A DNA stretch of 64,000 nt from contig NZ_PGUW01000001.1 in NCBI RefSeq assembly GCF_002863565.1, positions 334,909-398,908 on the forward strand. Reading direction: 5' to 3'. Origin of the DNA: Bacillus sp. V5-8f. Its GTDB lineage: Bacteria; Bacillota; Bacilli; Bacillales; DSM-1321. The translations under genes and the position numbers were made by a program. The notes below the pieces were generated by a model. It was not told where the DNA came from. It searched no databases and saw only the letters and a program-made list of their open reading frames with translations. Positions 51,887 to 60,528 of this stretch are shown in pieces (position 1 is the stretch's first letter; each line of letters starts with the position of its first letter).

Positions 51887-51942
51887 ATAAAAATGGAAAA
51901 AGGAGAAGATAAATCATCGTCACTGGATGATTTATCTTCTCC
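51887..51942 (-). terminator. Perfect 17-bp hairpin in the leader of the small-protein gene
   Basis: GGAGAAGATAAATCATC (51902-51918) and its exact complement (51926-51942) flank GTCACTG. On the minus strand a T-rich run (CCTTTTTCC) follows. It lies about 40 bases before the small gene and about 120 bases after the preceding DJ-1 gene's terminator, so it may be an attenuator or end a short RNA. Confidence 0.6.
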
Positions 51943-52066
51943 CTGCTTTGTAAAGTGCCTAACCACTTCATTATTCATTTGAATTTGTATCGATTCATTT
52001 TACGGTCATTAGCTATCGTAATTTTATTGATTAGCAAATGCAAAAGCTGTTTTCTCTGTTCGTCTG

Positions 52067-52099
52067 TAAAAAGCCTGCGGAATTAGTTCCGTAGGCTTT
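52067..52099 (-). terminator. Terminator of the DJ-1/PfpI gene
   Basis: AAAGCCTGCGGAA pairs with TTCCGTAGGCTTT (one mismatch), followed by T-run on the minus strand, 36 bases after the stop. Confidence 0.85.
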
Positions 52100-52134
52100 C
52101 GATTATATGAAAATTCAGCGATGAGACTGTAGAA

Positions 52135-52653
52135 TTAGCTTAATGCTTTTACTAAAGCTTCTCCAAATTCTTTAGCGCCATCTGGACCATCACCAGTGAT
52201 AATATCATCATGAGCAATAACATGTTTTTCAACATATGTTACTTTATTCGCTTTTAATTGGTCTTTTTGTACATCTACTGGATAGCAAGTTGCTTCTCTT
52301 CCAGTAAGTAAACCCGTTTTAGCTACAGTAACCGCACCTGCACAAATTCCTGTTACAAGAACTTTATTAGTATACGCTTGTTTCAAGTAGTCTTGTAATT
52401 CTTGATTTTCCCATAGATGATCGTTCGTACCAGATCCACCAATAACAGATACAACATCATAGTCAGAAGCAAAAACGTCTGAGAAAATTACCTCAGCAGT
52501 TGCTTTACCTTCATAATCCCCTATGATTTCACCTGTTTTTGTACTTGCAATTGTCACATCAATTCCGTTGCTTTCCAATTCCGCTTTTGGTTGAAATAAT
52601 TCGTCTTCATTGAAACGTTCTGGTGGTATAATTAAAAGTGCTTTTTTACTCAT
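52135..52653 (-). CDS. DJ-1/PfpI family protein (YraA/YhbO-like)
   Basis: A 172-residue DJ-1/PfpI protein with the nucleophile elbow VTGICAGAVTVA (C104) and the early glutamate ELFQPKAELES. This family includes deglycase- and chaperone-type proteins (YraA, YhbO) induced by electrophiles. Start ATG 52653 is eight bases after AGGAGG; the frame is open upstream but without support. It is divergent from an HxlR regulator with one Cys, suggesting a thiol-stress module as YodB/YraA-type systems in B. subtilis. Confidence 0.88.
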   Translation of the reverse strand: MSKKALLIIPPERFNEDELFQPKAELESNGIDVTIASTKTGEIIGDYEGKATAEVIFSDVFASDYDVVSVIGGSGTNDHLWENQELQDYLKQAYTNKVLVTGICAGAVTVAKTGLLTGREATCYPVDVQKDQLKANKVTYVEKHVIAHDDIITGDGPDGAKEFGEALVKALS

Positions 52654-52720
52654 TTGTAGTTCCTCCTCATTAATGAAAAAGATTTGCCGGTAAGACGACC
52701 ATTTCATTCTACTGCTTGTT

Positions 52721-52737
52721 TTCTTCACTGTGAAGAA
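52721..52737. promoter_or_regulatory. Candidate HxlR operator
   Basis: TTCTTCAC-T-GTGAAGAA is a perfect 17-bp inverted repeat between the divergent DJ-1 and HxlR genes, just upstream of the hxlR-type promoter. Confidence 0.6.
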
Positions 52738-52746
52738 TGCACTTTT

Positions 52747-52775
52747 TTGTAAGGAGGTTACCGACAGGTTACAAT
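52747..52775 (+). promoter_or_regulatory. Promoter of the HxlR-type gene
   Basis: TTGTAA (52747-52752), 17 bases, TACAAT (52770-52775). The spacer contains GGTTAC twice, 11 bases apart. Confidence 0.65.
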
Positions 52776-52801
52776 TGATACAAATAAGGAGGTAAGAATT
52801 T

Positions 52802-53191
52802 ATGCCAGATACATTTAGAGATGAAGTTAAAGAAAAGATCATAAATGGTGATTATAATTGCGAAAAAGAACTTACCTTATCAATTATAAGTGGGAAATGG
52901 AAAATTGTTATTTTATGGCATTTAGGGGTAGAAGGACCACATCGATTCAGTGATCTCCAAAGGCTTTTTCCAAAAATTTCTCATAAAATATTAATGAATC
53001 AATTAAGAGAACTGATGGAAGATGGAATAGTTCATCGCGAAGTTTATCCAGAAGTTCCACCGAAAGTAGAATATTCCATGACTGAATTGGGGATGACTTT
53101 ACTTCCTATCGTTGAAATGATGTACGAATGGGGAAAAAATCGGATAGCAGAAATCATAAAAGAAATGGATATTTCGGAATTAAACAATTAA
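52802..53191 (+). CDS. HxlR family transcriptional regulator
   Basis: A 129-residue winged helix of the HxlR/YodB family: [20 protein letters not shown] (about 23-42), [20 protein letters not shown] and the wing [19 protein letters not shown]. It has a single cysteine, C20, in [10 protein letters not shown], placed as the redox-sensing Cys of HypR and YodB. It likely responds to quinones or aldehydes and controls the divergent DJ-1 gene (inference). AAGGAGG lies ten bases before ATG 52802. Confidence 0.9.
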   Translation: MPDTFRDEVKEKIINGDYNCEKELTLSIISGKWKIVILWHLGVEGPHRFSDLQRLFPKISHKILMNQLRELMEDGIVHREVYPEVPPKVEYSMTELGMTLLPIVEMMYEWGKNRIAEIIKEMDISELNN

Positions 53192-53295
53192 GCATAAGCT
53201 TACTGGTACATCGGTACTTATCGATGGTGGAGCTCATTTAATCTAATCCCGCGATATCAAATTCGACTGATTAATTGATTTAGAATAGAACTGAT

Positions 53296-53342
53296 AGGGA
53301 TGACTCAAAGTGCAGATACTTTGAGTCATCCCTGTCTTTTTG
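53296..53342 (+). terminator. Strong terminator between hxlR and adh
   Basis: AGGGATGACTCAAAG and CTTTGAGTCATCCCT form a perfect 15-bp stem followed by GTCTTTTT. It can serve the regulator gene and, read from the other side, the convergent dehydrogenase gene. Confidence 0.85.
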
Positions 53343-53345
53343 TTT

Positions 53346-54485
53346 TTAAGGCTTCAGGACGAATTTAATGCATTCGTCCGCATGGTTGTAAAAGGTGTTG
53401 TACGCGTTATGCGCCTGATCGAGCGGCACTTTATGCGTGATGATCTCCGTCGGATCGAACTCGCCTGCCATAATTTTTTGATACAGCATCGGCATGTAAT
53501 GAATCACGGGCGCCTGTCCCATGGTCAGCTTCACGTTTCGTTCCCAAATGTTTCCGAACATGAACTGGTTGTATTTAGAACCGTATACCCCCGTAATCTG
53601 AATCGTGCCGAATTTCCGCACCGCATTCATCGCGATGTTGATCGGGCTGAGCGTTCCGCCAACCAGCTTGGCCTTCTGCTCTTCCTCCTCCAATGGCGTC
53701 TTCTTGCCGTCCATTCCGACGCAATCGATGACGATATCCGCACCCCCGCCCGTTATTTCTTTTATATGCAGCCCCATGTCTTGGAAATCTTCAAAGTTGA
53801 AGATTTCGACGTTATTCATTTTTTTGGCATGGTTCAGCCGGTACGGGAGATTGTCGATCGCGATGACCCGTTTGGCCCCTTTCATCCAGGCGAATTTTTG
53901 CGCCATCAAGCCGACAGGGCCGCATCCGAGCACCACCACCGTATCCCCCTGCTTCACGCCGCCATTGTCCACGCTCCAATAGGCCGTCGGCAGCACGTCG
54001 GACAGGAACAGGAGCTTCTCATCCTCCAATTCGCATGACTCCGGAATAACGAAAGGCATGAAATTGCCGTACGGCACGTAAAGCAATTCGGCTTGTCCGC
54101 CCGGATAATTCCCGTAACGTTCGGTAAACCCAAAGTAAGCTCCCGTATCCACTTGGGGATTGGGGTTGGAGTTGTCGCATTGGCTCTCCATTTCATGCTG
54201 GCAGTAATGACAGCTGCCGCACGAGATATTGAACGGGAGCACGACCCGGTCCCCTTTTTTGACCTTTGTAACCTCAGGGCCCACTTCTTCGACGATGCCC
54301 ATCGGTTCATGTCCGACCACGTATCCGGTTTGGGCTTGAATCGCCCCCTGGTATATATGGAGATCGGAACCGCATATGGCGGTCGAGGTGATCCTGACGA
54401 TAATCCCGTCTTTTTTCTGAATCGTAGGATCCGCGACCTGCGTCACTTGCATGTTCTTCACGCCATTGAAAGTTACAGCCTTCAT
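53346..54485 (-). CDS. Zinc-dependent alcohol dehydrogenase, formaldehyde-dehydrogenase-like
   Basis: A 379-residue MDR enzyme: catalytic zinc ligands in AICGSDLH and GHEPMG (about residues 36-64), structural zinc Cys in CGSCHYCQHEMESQC (about 93-107), cofactor motif VVVLGCGPVGLMAQKFAWMK. It fits the glutathione-independent formaldehyde or aryl alcohol dehydrogenase group. Its GC content and codon use (many CGG/GCC/CCG) are clearly higher than those of all neighbours, a sign of horizontal origin. GGAGG is six bases before ATG 54485; an in-frame TTG at 54491 overlaps it. Confidence 0.88.
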   Translation of the reverse strand: MKAVTFNGVKNMQVTQVADPTIQKKDGIIVRITSTAICGSDLHIYQGAIQAQTGYVVGHEPMGIVEEVGPEVTKVKKGDRVVLPFNISCGSCHYCQHEMESQCDNSNPNPQVDTGAYFGFTERYGNYPGGQAELLYVPYGNFMPFVIPESCELEDEKLLFLSDVLPTAYWSVDNGGVKQGDTVVVLGCGPVGLMAQKFAWMKGAKRVIAIDNLPYRLNHAKKMNNVEIFNFEDFQDMGLHIKEITGGGADIVIDCVGMDGKKTPLEEEEQKAKLVGGTLSPINIAMNAVRKFGTIQITGVYGSKYNQFMFGNIWERNVKLTMGQAPVIHYMPMLYQKIMAGEFDPTEIITHKVPLDQAHNAYNTFYNHADECIKFVLKP

Positions 54486-54569
54486 AATCAACCTCCTGTT
54501 ATGGCATGCCTTGAATATGCATGCTGCTTCTATTATGGAAGTGGAGAGTGAGGATTATACATTCGATGT

Positions 54570-54779
54570 ACGGTATTTTCGACAGCCGCGGAGCGCCTAA
54601 GAACAAGAAAGGAGACGGAAGACGAAGCGTTAATGAATACCGCATGGAGTCACTTTCGTCTGTTTGAAGCCGCTCACCGAAATAGCATATGGCAGGGCGA
54701 TGTGCAGCACACGCTTTATCACCCGGATCCGGAAAAACCAGGCAAGAAGGCGATGGCCTATCTGGTTATTTTCATTGAC
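54570..54779 (+). pseudogene. Transposase/integrase catalytic-domain remnant
   Basis: One frame reads STAAERLRTRKETEDEALMN, then TAWSHFRLFEAAHRNSIWQG followed by DVQHTLYHPDPEKPGKKAMA. This is the start of an rve-type DDE domain (WQGDVQHT with the first Asp, then AYLVIFIDD with the second). The rest of the catalytic domain and the N-terminal part are gone, with a 15-bp inverted repeat at the break. The GC-rich composition matches the adjacent adh gene and differs from the chromosome. Confidence 0.65.
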
Positions 54780-54811
54780 GATGCCTTATGTAAAGATTTA
54801 CATAAGGCATC
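54780..54811. repeat. Perfect 15-bp inverted repeat at the transposase break
   Basis: GATGCCTTATGTAAA, GA, TTTACATAAGGCATC. It sits precisely where the transposase match ends and the DUF3732 remnant begins. It may be two inverted element ends joined together or a hairpin left by a deletion. Confidence 0.7.
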
Positions 54812-55191
54812 ATCGATAAAGGCGACAAGATACACTTGTTTCTTCATTCCGTTTGGATTATGAGGAAAGAATCACCATATGTTCCTAATTGGTTAATACT
54901 TGACCAACCAAGCAGACCTTATTTTGGTGAAGAAGATAAAAAAGAAAAAAAGAATGGAATGATGTAATCCATACAGATAGGGCTAATATTAAAATAGCAA
55001 TGAAACTATTGGACAATTTTATTACTTATATAAATAAAGACCTGCATAAAGATTTTCAGATTATTGTTTTAGAGCATATCCCAAAGTCAATTTGGCAAGA
55101 GTCAAAACTGAAAAACTTCCATCTTGTTGATAAAGAATTTAAGGATGGCAATGCTCTTATTAGATTCGATGATACGGGTAATCCATATTAA
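54812..55191 (+). pseudogene. C-terminal remnant of a DUF3732-type protein
   Basis: Reads KGDKIHLFLHSVWIMRKE then PYVPNWLILDQPSRPYFGEE, the Walker B/D-loop region of Rad50-like DUF3732 proteins. A frameshift in an A-rich run near 54945 leads to WNDVIHTDRANIKIAMKLLD and continues LVDKEFKDGNALIRFDDTGN to the stop at 55191. Only the last 125 residues of a normally 600-700-residue protein remain. DUF3732 proteins occur in three-component ABC-type (ABC-3C) defence systems. Confidence 0.6.
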
Positions 55192-55293
55192 AAAAGTTTT
55201 AACATTTAATTTTAAAAAGGCATAAATAAAATTTATCTGCCTTTTTAACGATTAATTAGATATTTAAGCTTCATTTTTTTATAAGGTTTGCAG

Positions 55294-55773
55294 TTACTTA
55301 TGGTACGGTTCCCCCCGATTAATCCGAAACGCCCGGTAAACCTGCTCCACCAAAATTAACCGCATCAGCTGGTGTGGAAAGGTCATTCTAGAAAATGAGA
55401 GAGCTTCATCCGCCCGCTGCATGACAGACTTGCTTAATCCCAATGAACCGCCAATGACAAATACCACTTTGCTTTTTCCGTAAGTCGCAAGCTTGTCCAA
55501 GGTATCAGCCAGTTCCTCCGATGATTTCATTTTCCCTTCAATCGCCAGAGCGATCACATGGGCATCAGCACTGATCTTGCTGAGAATTCTCTCGCCTTCT
55601 TTTTCTTTAATTTGCAACATTTCCACGTCACTTAACGTTTCAGGTGCCTTTTCATCGGCAAGTTCTATGATATCGACCTTTGCATAAGACGATAACCTTT
55701 TCAAATATTCATCAATTCCTTGTTTCAAGTATTTTTCTTTTAGTTTACCAACCGTTACAATTGTGATATTCAC
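55294..55773 (-). CDS. rlmH: 23S rRNA pseudouridine-1915 N3-methyltransferase RlmH
   Basis: A 159-residue SPOUT methyltransferase with the knot motifs [20 protein letters not shown] (about 102-121) and the C-terminal [20 protein letters not shown] and INRGEPYHK. It methylates pseudouridine 1915 of 23S rRNA as a dimer. Its neighbourhood with yyzF, htrC and the wal operon is as in B. subtilis, close to oriC. Confidence 0.96.
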   Translation of the reverse strand: MNITIVTVGKLKEKYLKQGIDEYLKRLSSYAKVDIIELADEKAPETLSDVEMLQIKEKEGERILSKISADAHVIALAIEGKMKSSEELADTLDKLATYGKSKVVFVIGGSLGLSKSVMQRADEALSFSRMTFPHQLMRLILVEQVYRAFRINRGEPYHK

Positions 55774-55798
55774 ATTTCATCCCCACTTTACAAACAAC

Positions 55799-56104
55799 TT
55801 ATCCACATAACTTATCCACATATCCACATTTTCTATCCACATGTTGTATGCGAATATTAGTTCCCTACCATATATACCGCCATGTTTCGACAATATTCAC
55901 AGCTTGTTGATAATTGCTTTTCCTTTGGAACTTCATTTAAAGTAGGATAGGTTTCATGCTCATCAACTATTGTATCCAAGGCTACTTCCACATGTTCCTG
56001 GCAGCAATAAATCATCTAAAATCTACTCCTTTGGTTTATTAATAGCTTTTTCATCGGTTTATCCACATTAACAGTTTTCAACGTTTTCTTTCCGTTTATC
56101 CACA
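55799..56104 (+). other. DnaA-box cluster flanking yyzF
   Basis: TTATCCACA occurs at 55799-55807, 55812-55820, 56059-56067 and 56096-56104, all in the same orientation, with weaker TATCCACA copies at 55821-55828 and 55834-55841. These are perfect matches to the DnaA consensus. The cluster lies near the expected position of oriC. Confidence 0.75.
55857..56015 (-). CDS. yyzF: CxxH/CxxC small zinc-ribbon-like protein (YyzF family)
   Basis: A 52-residue protein starting MIYCCQEHVEVALDTIV and ending SCEYCRNMAVYMVGN. The CxxH and CxxC pairs (residues 4-8 and 39-42) are the signature of a family found next to rlmH in Bacillaceae, probably binding one metal ion. AAAGGAG stands ten bases before ATG 56015. 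Function unknown. The gene is too short for routine gene calls but well conserved. Confidence 0.9.
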   Translation of the reverse strand: MIYCCQEHVEVALDTIVDEHETYPTLNEVPKEKQLSTSCEYCRNMAVYMVGN

Positions 56105-56159
56105 ATGTATCGTAACAAAACCCCGAAAAGGCAGCAACCCAAAGTCAAACCTCAAATCA

Positions 56160-56194
56160 AAAAAACAGGAAGCCGAAGCCTCCTGTTTTTTTAC
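56160..56194 (-). terminator. Terminator of htrC
   Basis: AACAGGA and TCCTGTT form the stem with T-runs at both sides, immediately after the htrC stop. Confidence 0.85.
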
Positions 56195-57417
56195 ATGCTC
56201 TCTCCCGATAGCCGGAGCGTAGTATTGTGTTTTTTTCCGTCCCTATAATAAGTAACCTTGACATCATCACCGATTTTCTTATCGTTGTATAGGTATTTTC
56301 TCAAGGCAACCACATCATCAATTTTCTTTCCATCCAACTCGACAATAACATCAAATTCCTTTAAACCTGCTTTGGATGCCGGTGAACCAATTTGTACGCC
56401 TGTAACGGCCACACCACTTGTAACATTGCTAGGCAGATTCAAAGTGTTCTGCTGATGGTAGTGGGAAATTTCCTCTACAGACGCCAGATTCACACCCATG
56501 TATGGGCGTTTTACTTCACCATATTTCTCAATATCTGAGATAATAGGGATGACTGAATCGATTGGAATCGAAAGGCCAATTCCTTCAACCGCTTCCTGCG
56601 CAATTTTCATGGAATTGATTCCAATCACCTGTCCATTTAGATTGACCAAGGCACCTCCGCTGTTCCCTGGGTTGATTGCCGCGTCTGTTTGGATTACCTC
56701 AGCGTTCCAGTCCACTTCCCCATCCTGGTTAATATCAATTTCGATCGTACGCTCTAAACCTGAAATGATCCCCTGGGTAATCGATCCAGAAAATTGAAGT
56801 CCAAGTGGGTTCCCTATGGCAAGAACCGGTTCGCCAGGCTTCAATGCTGCGGACTTTCCAAATTCAGCAACTGTTTTAACCTTATCGCTATCTGTTTCAA
56901 CTACTGCAAGGTCAGTCCAAGGATCGCTTCCTCTTATTTTTGCAGGAATTTTAGTTCCATCTTGCAATGTCACTTCAAGCTCATTTGCACCTTCGATTAC
57001 ATGGTGGTTTGTTACAATCCATGCCTTTCCGTCTGCTTTTTTATAAACAACCCCGGAACCGGTACCGGCTTCATTTGCATCCTGTCCTCCACCCTGGCTC
57101 CAAAAGTCCGAACGCTGTATATTCGTAATGCCCACCACAGCCCCGCTTGCTTTATCAACAGCTTTCGTAACCGCTGTATTAACGTCAACAGTTACATTCT
57201 GTTTAATTCCATTTGTGTCCGTTTCACGCCCGGCTGCATCCTCGGTAGCAGTGCTTTCGTCATCTCCAGCTAAATTGCCGATCCCAAGCCTAGGAAAGGC
57301 GACCATCACCAAAAGAGCACCAATAATGATCCCCGCCAAAGCAGCAAGGAAATAGCCTTTACGACTCCCTCTGTTTCGTTGGCTTCGATTTTCATAGTCC
57401 TGATCATAATATCCCAA
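56191..57417 (-). CDS. htrC: HtrA-family membrane-anchored serine protease with PDZ domain (HtrC/YyxA)
   Basis: A 408-residue protease: an N-terminal transmembrane anchor (about 23-45), a trypsin-like domain with His in WIVTNHHVIEGAN, Asp in DPWTDLAVVETD and Ser in INPGNSGGALVN (about residues 240-255), and a C-terminal PDZ domain with GVAVTGVQIGSPASKAGLKE. It degrades or refolds extracytoplasmic proteins. It follows walJ as in B. subtilis, with an 168-base gap and separate terminators. Confidence 0.95.
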   Translation of the reverse strand: MGYYDQDYENRSQRNRGSRKGYFLAALAGIIIGALLVMVAFPRLGIGNLAGDDESTATEDAAGRETDTNGIKQNVTVDVNTAVTKAVDKASGAVVGITNIQRSDFWSQGGGQDANEAGTGSGVVYKKADGKAWIVTNHHVIEGANELEVTLQDGTKIPAKIRGSDPWTDLAVVETDSDKVKTVAEFGKSAALKPGEPVLAIGNPLGLQFSGSITQGIISGLERTIEIDINQDGEVDWNAEVIQTDAAINPGNSGGALVNLNGQVIGINSMKIAQEAVEGIGLSIPIDSVIPIISDIEKYGEVKRPYMGVNLASVEEISHYHQQNTLNLPSNVTSGVAVTGVQIGSPASKAGLKEFDVIVELDGKKIDDVVALRKYLYNDKKIGDDVKVTYYRDGKKHNTTLRLSGESM

Positions 57418-57545
57418 GCTTGATCAACCCTCTCCATTCAAAATCAAACAATAATAATCCCTAGTGATTATTTATACCCCTAATTATACTCATTGAACGG
57501 AAAATTTCTAAAAAAAAGAACCGTGAGAAGCTGCCCAATTCTCAT

Positions 57546-57585
57546 AAAAAAAGGAATGAAGAGCATAAGCTCCCATTCCTTTTTA
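57546..57585 (-). terminator. Terminator of the wal operon
   Basis: AAAGGAATG pairs with CATTCCTTT, with AGCATAAGCT inside, and T-runs on both sides, one base after the walJ stop on the minus strand. Confidence 0.85.
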
Positions 57586-58380
57586 TCACACACTTACCAG
57601 TTCCGTTGGCTTTTTAGGATCGGTATCGTACAGTGAGAATTGCTCACCAATGGCAATGCCCCTCGACTGGAGAGTCTGTTCCACTGACATCCTTGCTAAA
57701 TCCTTCATATTGTTATCAAGGCTTAAATGCGCCAAATAAATTCGTTTTGTTTTGTCCCCTGCAACTTCACTCATGGCAATGGCCGCGTCCTCATTGCATA
57801 CATGCCCTACATCACTTAAGATTCTCCTTTTTACACTCCAAGGGTATTTTCCCATTCGCAGCATTCCCACGTCGTGATTACTCTCAAAAATATACACATC
57901 AGCATTGGAGATCATACCTTTCATCCGGTCGCTCACATAGCCTGTATCCGTAATCAGCGCAATCTTCTTATCGCCCTGGTGGAAAATATAAAACATCGGT
58001 TCAGCGGCATCATGAGAAACACCGAAAGATTCAATCTCCAGGCTTCCGAACGTCTTCACCTGCTCCATCCCAAATGTGAACTTTTGTTCTAGCGGGATTT
58101 CACCAATGGACCGTTCCATCGCTTGCCATGTGTTATCATTCGCATAAATTGGAAGATTGTATCTTCTTGCCACAACGCCTAAGCCTTTAATGTGATCACT
58201 ATGTTCATGGGTGACAAGAATGCCTGACAGCTTAGACATATCTCGCCCAATCTCTGAAAAAAGAGCTTCCATTTGTTTGCCGCTTAGACCTGCATCCACA
58301 AGAAATGAATGGTCCTCTGTCTCCACATAAAAGGCATTTCCTGTGCTCCCGCTGGCGAGTACACTAAAATGCATGGTCAT
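57586..58380 (-). CDS. walJ: Metallo-beta-lactamase-fold protein WalJ (YycJ)
   Basis: A 264-residue MBL-fold nuclease-like protein with [11 protein letters not shown] (about 57-67), NHDVG and [14 protein letters not shown]. YycJ is a 5'-3' exonuclease-type DNA-repair protein encoded in the wal operon. GGAG lies eight bases before ATG 58380; a GTG at 58389 overlaps the ribosome-binding site. It overlaps nothing but follows walI by five bases upstream of its start. Confidence 0.93.
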   Translation of the reverse strand: MTMHFSVLASGSTGNAFYVETEDHSFLVDAGLSGKQMEALFSEIGRDMSKLSGILVTHEHSDHIKGLGVVARRYNLPIYANDNTWQAMERSIGEIPLEQKFTFGMEQVKTFGSLEIESFGVSHDAAEPMFYIFHQGDKKIALITDTGYVSDRMKGMISNADVYIFESNHDVGMLRMGKYPWSVKRRILSDVGHVCNEDAAIAMSEVAGDKTKRIYLAHLSLDNNMKDLARMSVEQTLQSRGIAIGEQFSLYDTDPKKPTELVSV

Positions 58381-58385
58381 GAAAT

Positions 58386-59195
58386 TCACTCCAGTTGTAT
58401 TTTTTCTTCTGTATCCAATTCAATGACTTCCCCATCAAATGCCTTCACAAACATATCCTTGCCGTTTACGGAAATACGCCAGGTTGGTGTTAACAAATAA
58501 GAAGAGGAGGAAGATTTAAGAAGACTATAATAGCCAAGCTCCACGTCCTCATTCGTTATTTCTGTATTTTCTGGTAGAGCACCTTTACTGTATAGCGCTA
58601 CTATCGCTTTGTTTACCGGCAAGATTTCTTCCTTTTTGTTCATCGGTTTGATATTTTCCAGATACGTTTGTTCATAGCTGACGATTTCCCGTTTCTCATT
58701 CAGTCTCAATACCAATTTTGCATTTGTATTATTATAGAATGTTTTGTTGCCGTAGCTTTGATAATAAATAATCGTATTGTTACTCCTATCAAACTCCCAG
58801 AACTTATAGCTTTGTCCTTCGTAAATATTCTCTTTCAGGAATTCAGCAAGTTGATTAGGGTCAAAGTCTTTGCCTACAATAGTCGTTTTCTTTAAAGTGG
58901 CAATTAGCCTTGTTTTGTTATCAAAAAACCATTCCTGATTTTTATCATCCTTGATATCTTCCTTTGAAAACTCTTTTCTTTTTGCCATTAGGATACTTTC
59001 TTTTACCGGTTCGTTCTGCACATCGGGAATAGTAATCTGCTCTTGCTTCATTTGCTCTTCCGTTGAAGTTACCGTTAAATAATCCATTTGGTTTGTTTTC
59101 TTCTTTTCAAGAAATTGATAGAGAAGAAAAATATCAAGAACAAGGAATACCATGATAAAAATTGTCTTTGTTTTACTCCAGTCCAACTTTTCCAC
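58386..59195 (-). CDS. walI: WalK regulator WalI (YycI)
   Basis: A 269-residue protein: one transmembrane helix (about 8-28, [18 protein letters not shown]) followed by the extracellular YycI domain. WalH and WalI bind WalK and hold it in check at the membrane. The start is GTG 59195, overlapping the end of walH by 23 bases. Length 269 is normal. Confidence 0.93.
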   Translation of the reverse strand: MEKLDWSKTKTIFIMVFLVLDIFLLYQFLEKKKTNQMDYLTVTSTEEQMKQEQITIPDVQNEPVKESILMAKRKEFSKEDIKDDKNQEWFFDNKTRLIATLKKTTIVGKDFDPNQLAEFLKENIYEGQSYKFWEFDRSNNTIIYYQSYGNKTFYNNTNAKLVLRLNEKREIVSYEQTYLENIKPMNKKEEILPVNKAIVALYSKGALPENTEITNEDVELGYYSLLKSSSSSYLLTPTWRISVNGKDMFVKAFDGEVIELDTEEKIQLE

Positions 59196-60528
59196 CTACC
59201 GGTTCTTTTATCGGCAAAACAGTCCATGCACCGCCATGCAGGTAGAACCAGGAAGGTTCCAGCACTATTAATTTTGGCTCCTGCGGATCCCTTGATAATT
59301 GATAACCAATGCGTATATCTTCCAAGTCCAACAATTCAATATTGCTATTTTCCGTGAATTGCTGCAGGACCTGTTTTCCGGAAGGAAGGTTGGTTTTACG
59401 CGAATTTTCCGTTTCAATCGGAAAGTCAATAGTAAAGTAGGGCCTACGGAAACGATAAATTTCCTCACCGCCCCATGTCTGTTCAATTTCAGACATTCCT
59501 TGTTCATTAAAGACCGGGTATCCACTCTTAAATAACCGGAATACTACCTTCTGCTGTTCCTCACTAAGGGCAGAATAGCGGAATTCAATATTGGATTTCC
59601 CGTCATTATTGTAATGATCTTCCCATCCACCATGATTGCTTACATAATCGATGCTTTTTTGGAGAAGATCATCCACCGGGGCCACCTCATTCAAATAATT
59701 CCTTTGGGCTGGGTTCACAAATTCAATCGTTGAGAAATCTTGGAATTCCGAGAGAAGCTTTGAACCATCTGTATATTCCTTTCCCCGTGTAACAGGTTCC
59801 TGCACAACTTTATCCGGGTTCGTAAAAAGGGTATCTATAAAGCTTTCATCAATATCCATATAGTCGATGTAATATTTGAACTGATTTAATTGAGTAGGTT
59901 CCTTTGGCAAGAAAATCATGCGGTTTGCAATCTCTTGAGAGATGTATTCCGGATACTCATTCGCCCGGCTTGCAAATGTAGTGTTAAAGTTTTTCAAATG
60001 GGCGGTACTTACCTGTGATTGATACACTTTTTTTAACTCATAGTCGATGAAATAAACCTTTCCTTCAATCAAGCCTGGCTCTGTTTTAAAAATGATCCGG
60101 TCGAACAACATGTTAGGAAATTCCTTGTCATCAATATTCAAAAGCGATTGATACACATTCAAGGGAACATGATCGGGAAAAACCACTTCCGTATTTCCCT
60201 CTGCATGAACAAAAGAGAGGAATTTCTTCTTCCCCACAAACTGTGAGACATCTTTAAAATTATATAGAGACCATTTGCCAATTGCTGATTGTATGCTGTT
60301 TATTTCGCCCAAATCACTGGTTTGAAAGTGTTTTCCACCTTTATGGAAGATTATGCGGTCAGGTTTTACCACTTCTGAGATTTCTTGTTTTTCACTATCG
60401 TCTTTTACAAATTCATTCTGGTCAATTTTCTTTAATTCGGGCTGGTAGGTCCATATATTCCAAGTCAATAACGCACTGGCAGCTACTAAACCAGTTAAAA
60501 TGATATTTTTTGCCCCCTCAAAGCTCAT
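59173..60528 (-). CDS. walH: WalK regulator WalH (YycH)
   Basis: A 451-residue protein with one N-terminal transmembrane helix (NIILTGLVAASALLTWNIW, about 8-26) and a large extracellular YycH domain. It works with WalI on WalK. ATG 60528 overlaps the walK stop (TGA) in ATGA fashion; GAGGA is nine bases upstream. Two upstream in-frame codons (GTG, GTC) are not needed. Confidence 0.93.
   Translation of the reverse strand: MSFEGAKNIILTGLVAASALLTWNIWTYQPELKKIDQNEFVKDDSEKQEISEVVKPDRIIFHKGGKHFQTSDLGEINSIQSAIGKWSLYNFKDVSQFVGKKKFLSFVHAEGNTEVVFPDHVPLNVYQSLLNIDDKEFPNMLFDRIIFKTEPGLIEGKVYFIDYELKKVYQSQVSTAHLKNFNTTFASRANEYPEYISQEIANRMIFLPKEPTQLNQFKYYIDYMDIDESFIDTLFTNPDKVVQEPVTRGKEYTDGSKLLSEFQDFSTIEFVNPAQRNYLNEVAPVDDLLQKSIDYVSNHGGWEDHYNNDGKSNIEFRYSALSEEQQKVVFRLFKSGYPVFNEQGMSEIEQTWGGEEIYRFRRPYFTIDFPIETENSRKTNLPSGKQVLQQFTENSNIELLDLEDIRIGYQLSRDPQEPKLIVLEPSWFYLHGGAWTVLPIKEPVGGKVGLE

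Noticed and set aside
53340..54038. Long plus-strand open frame (232 codons)
   Set aside because: It is antisense to the intact adh gene, opened by the GC-rich codon composition, and shows no protein-like pattern or ribosome-binding site.
54633..54863. 76-codon open frame as a separate gene
   Set aside because: Its first 50 codons are the transposase fragment and the rest is a run through the inverted repeat and a different frame of the DUF3732 remnant.
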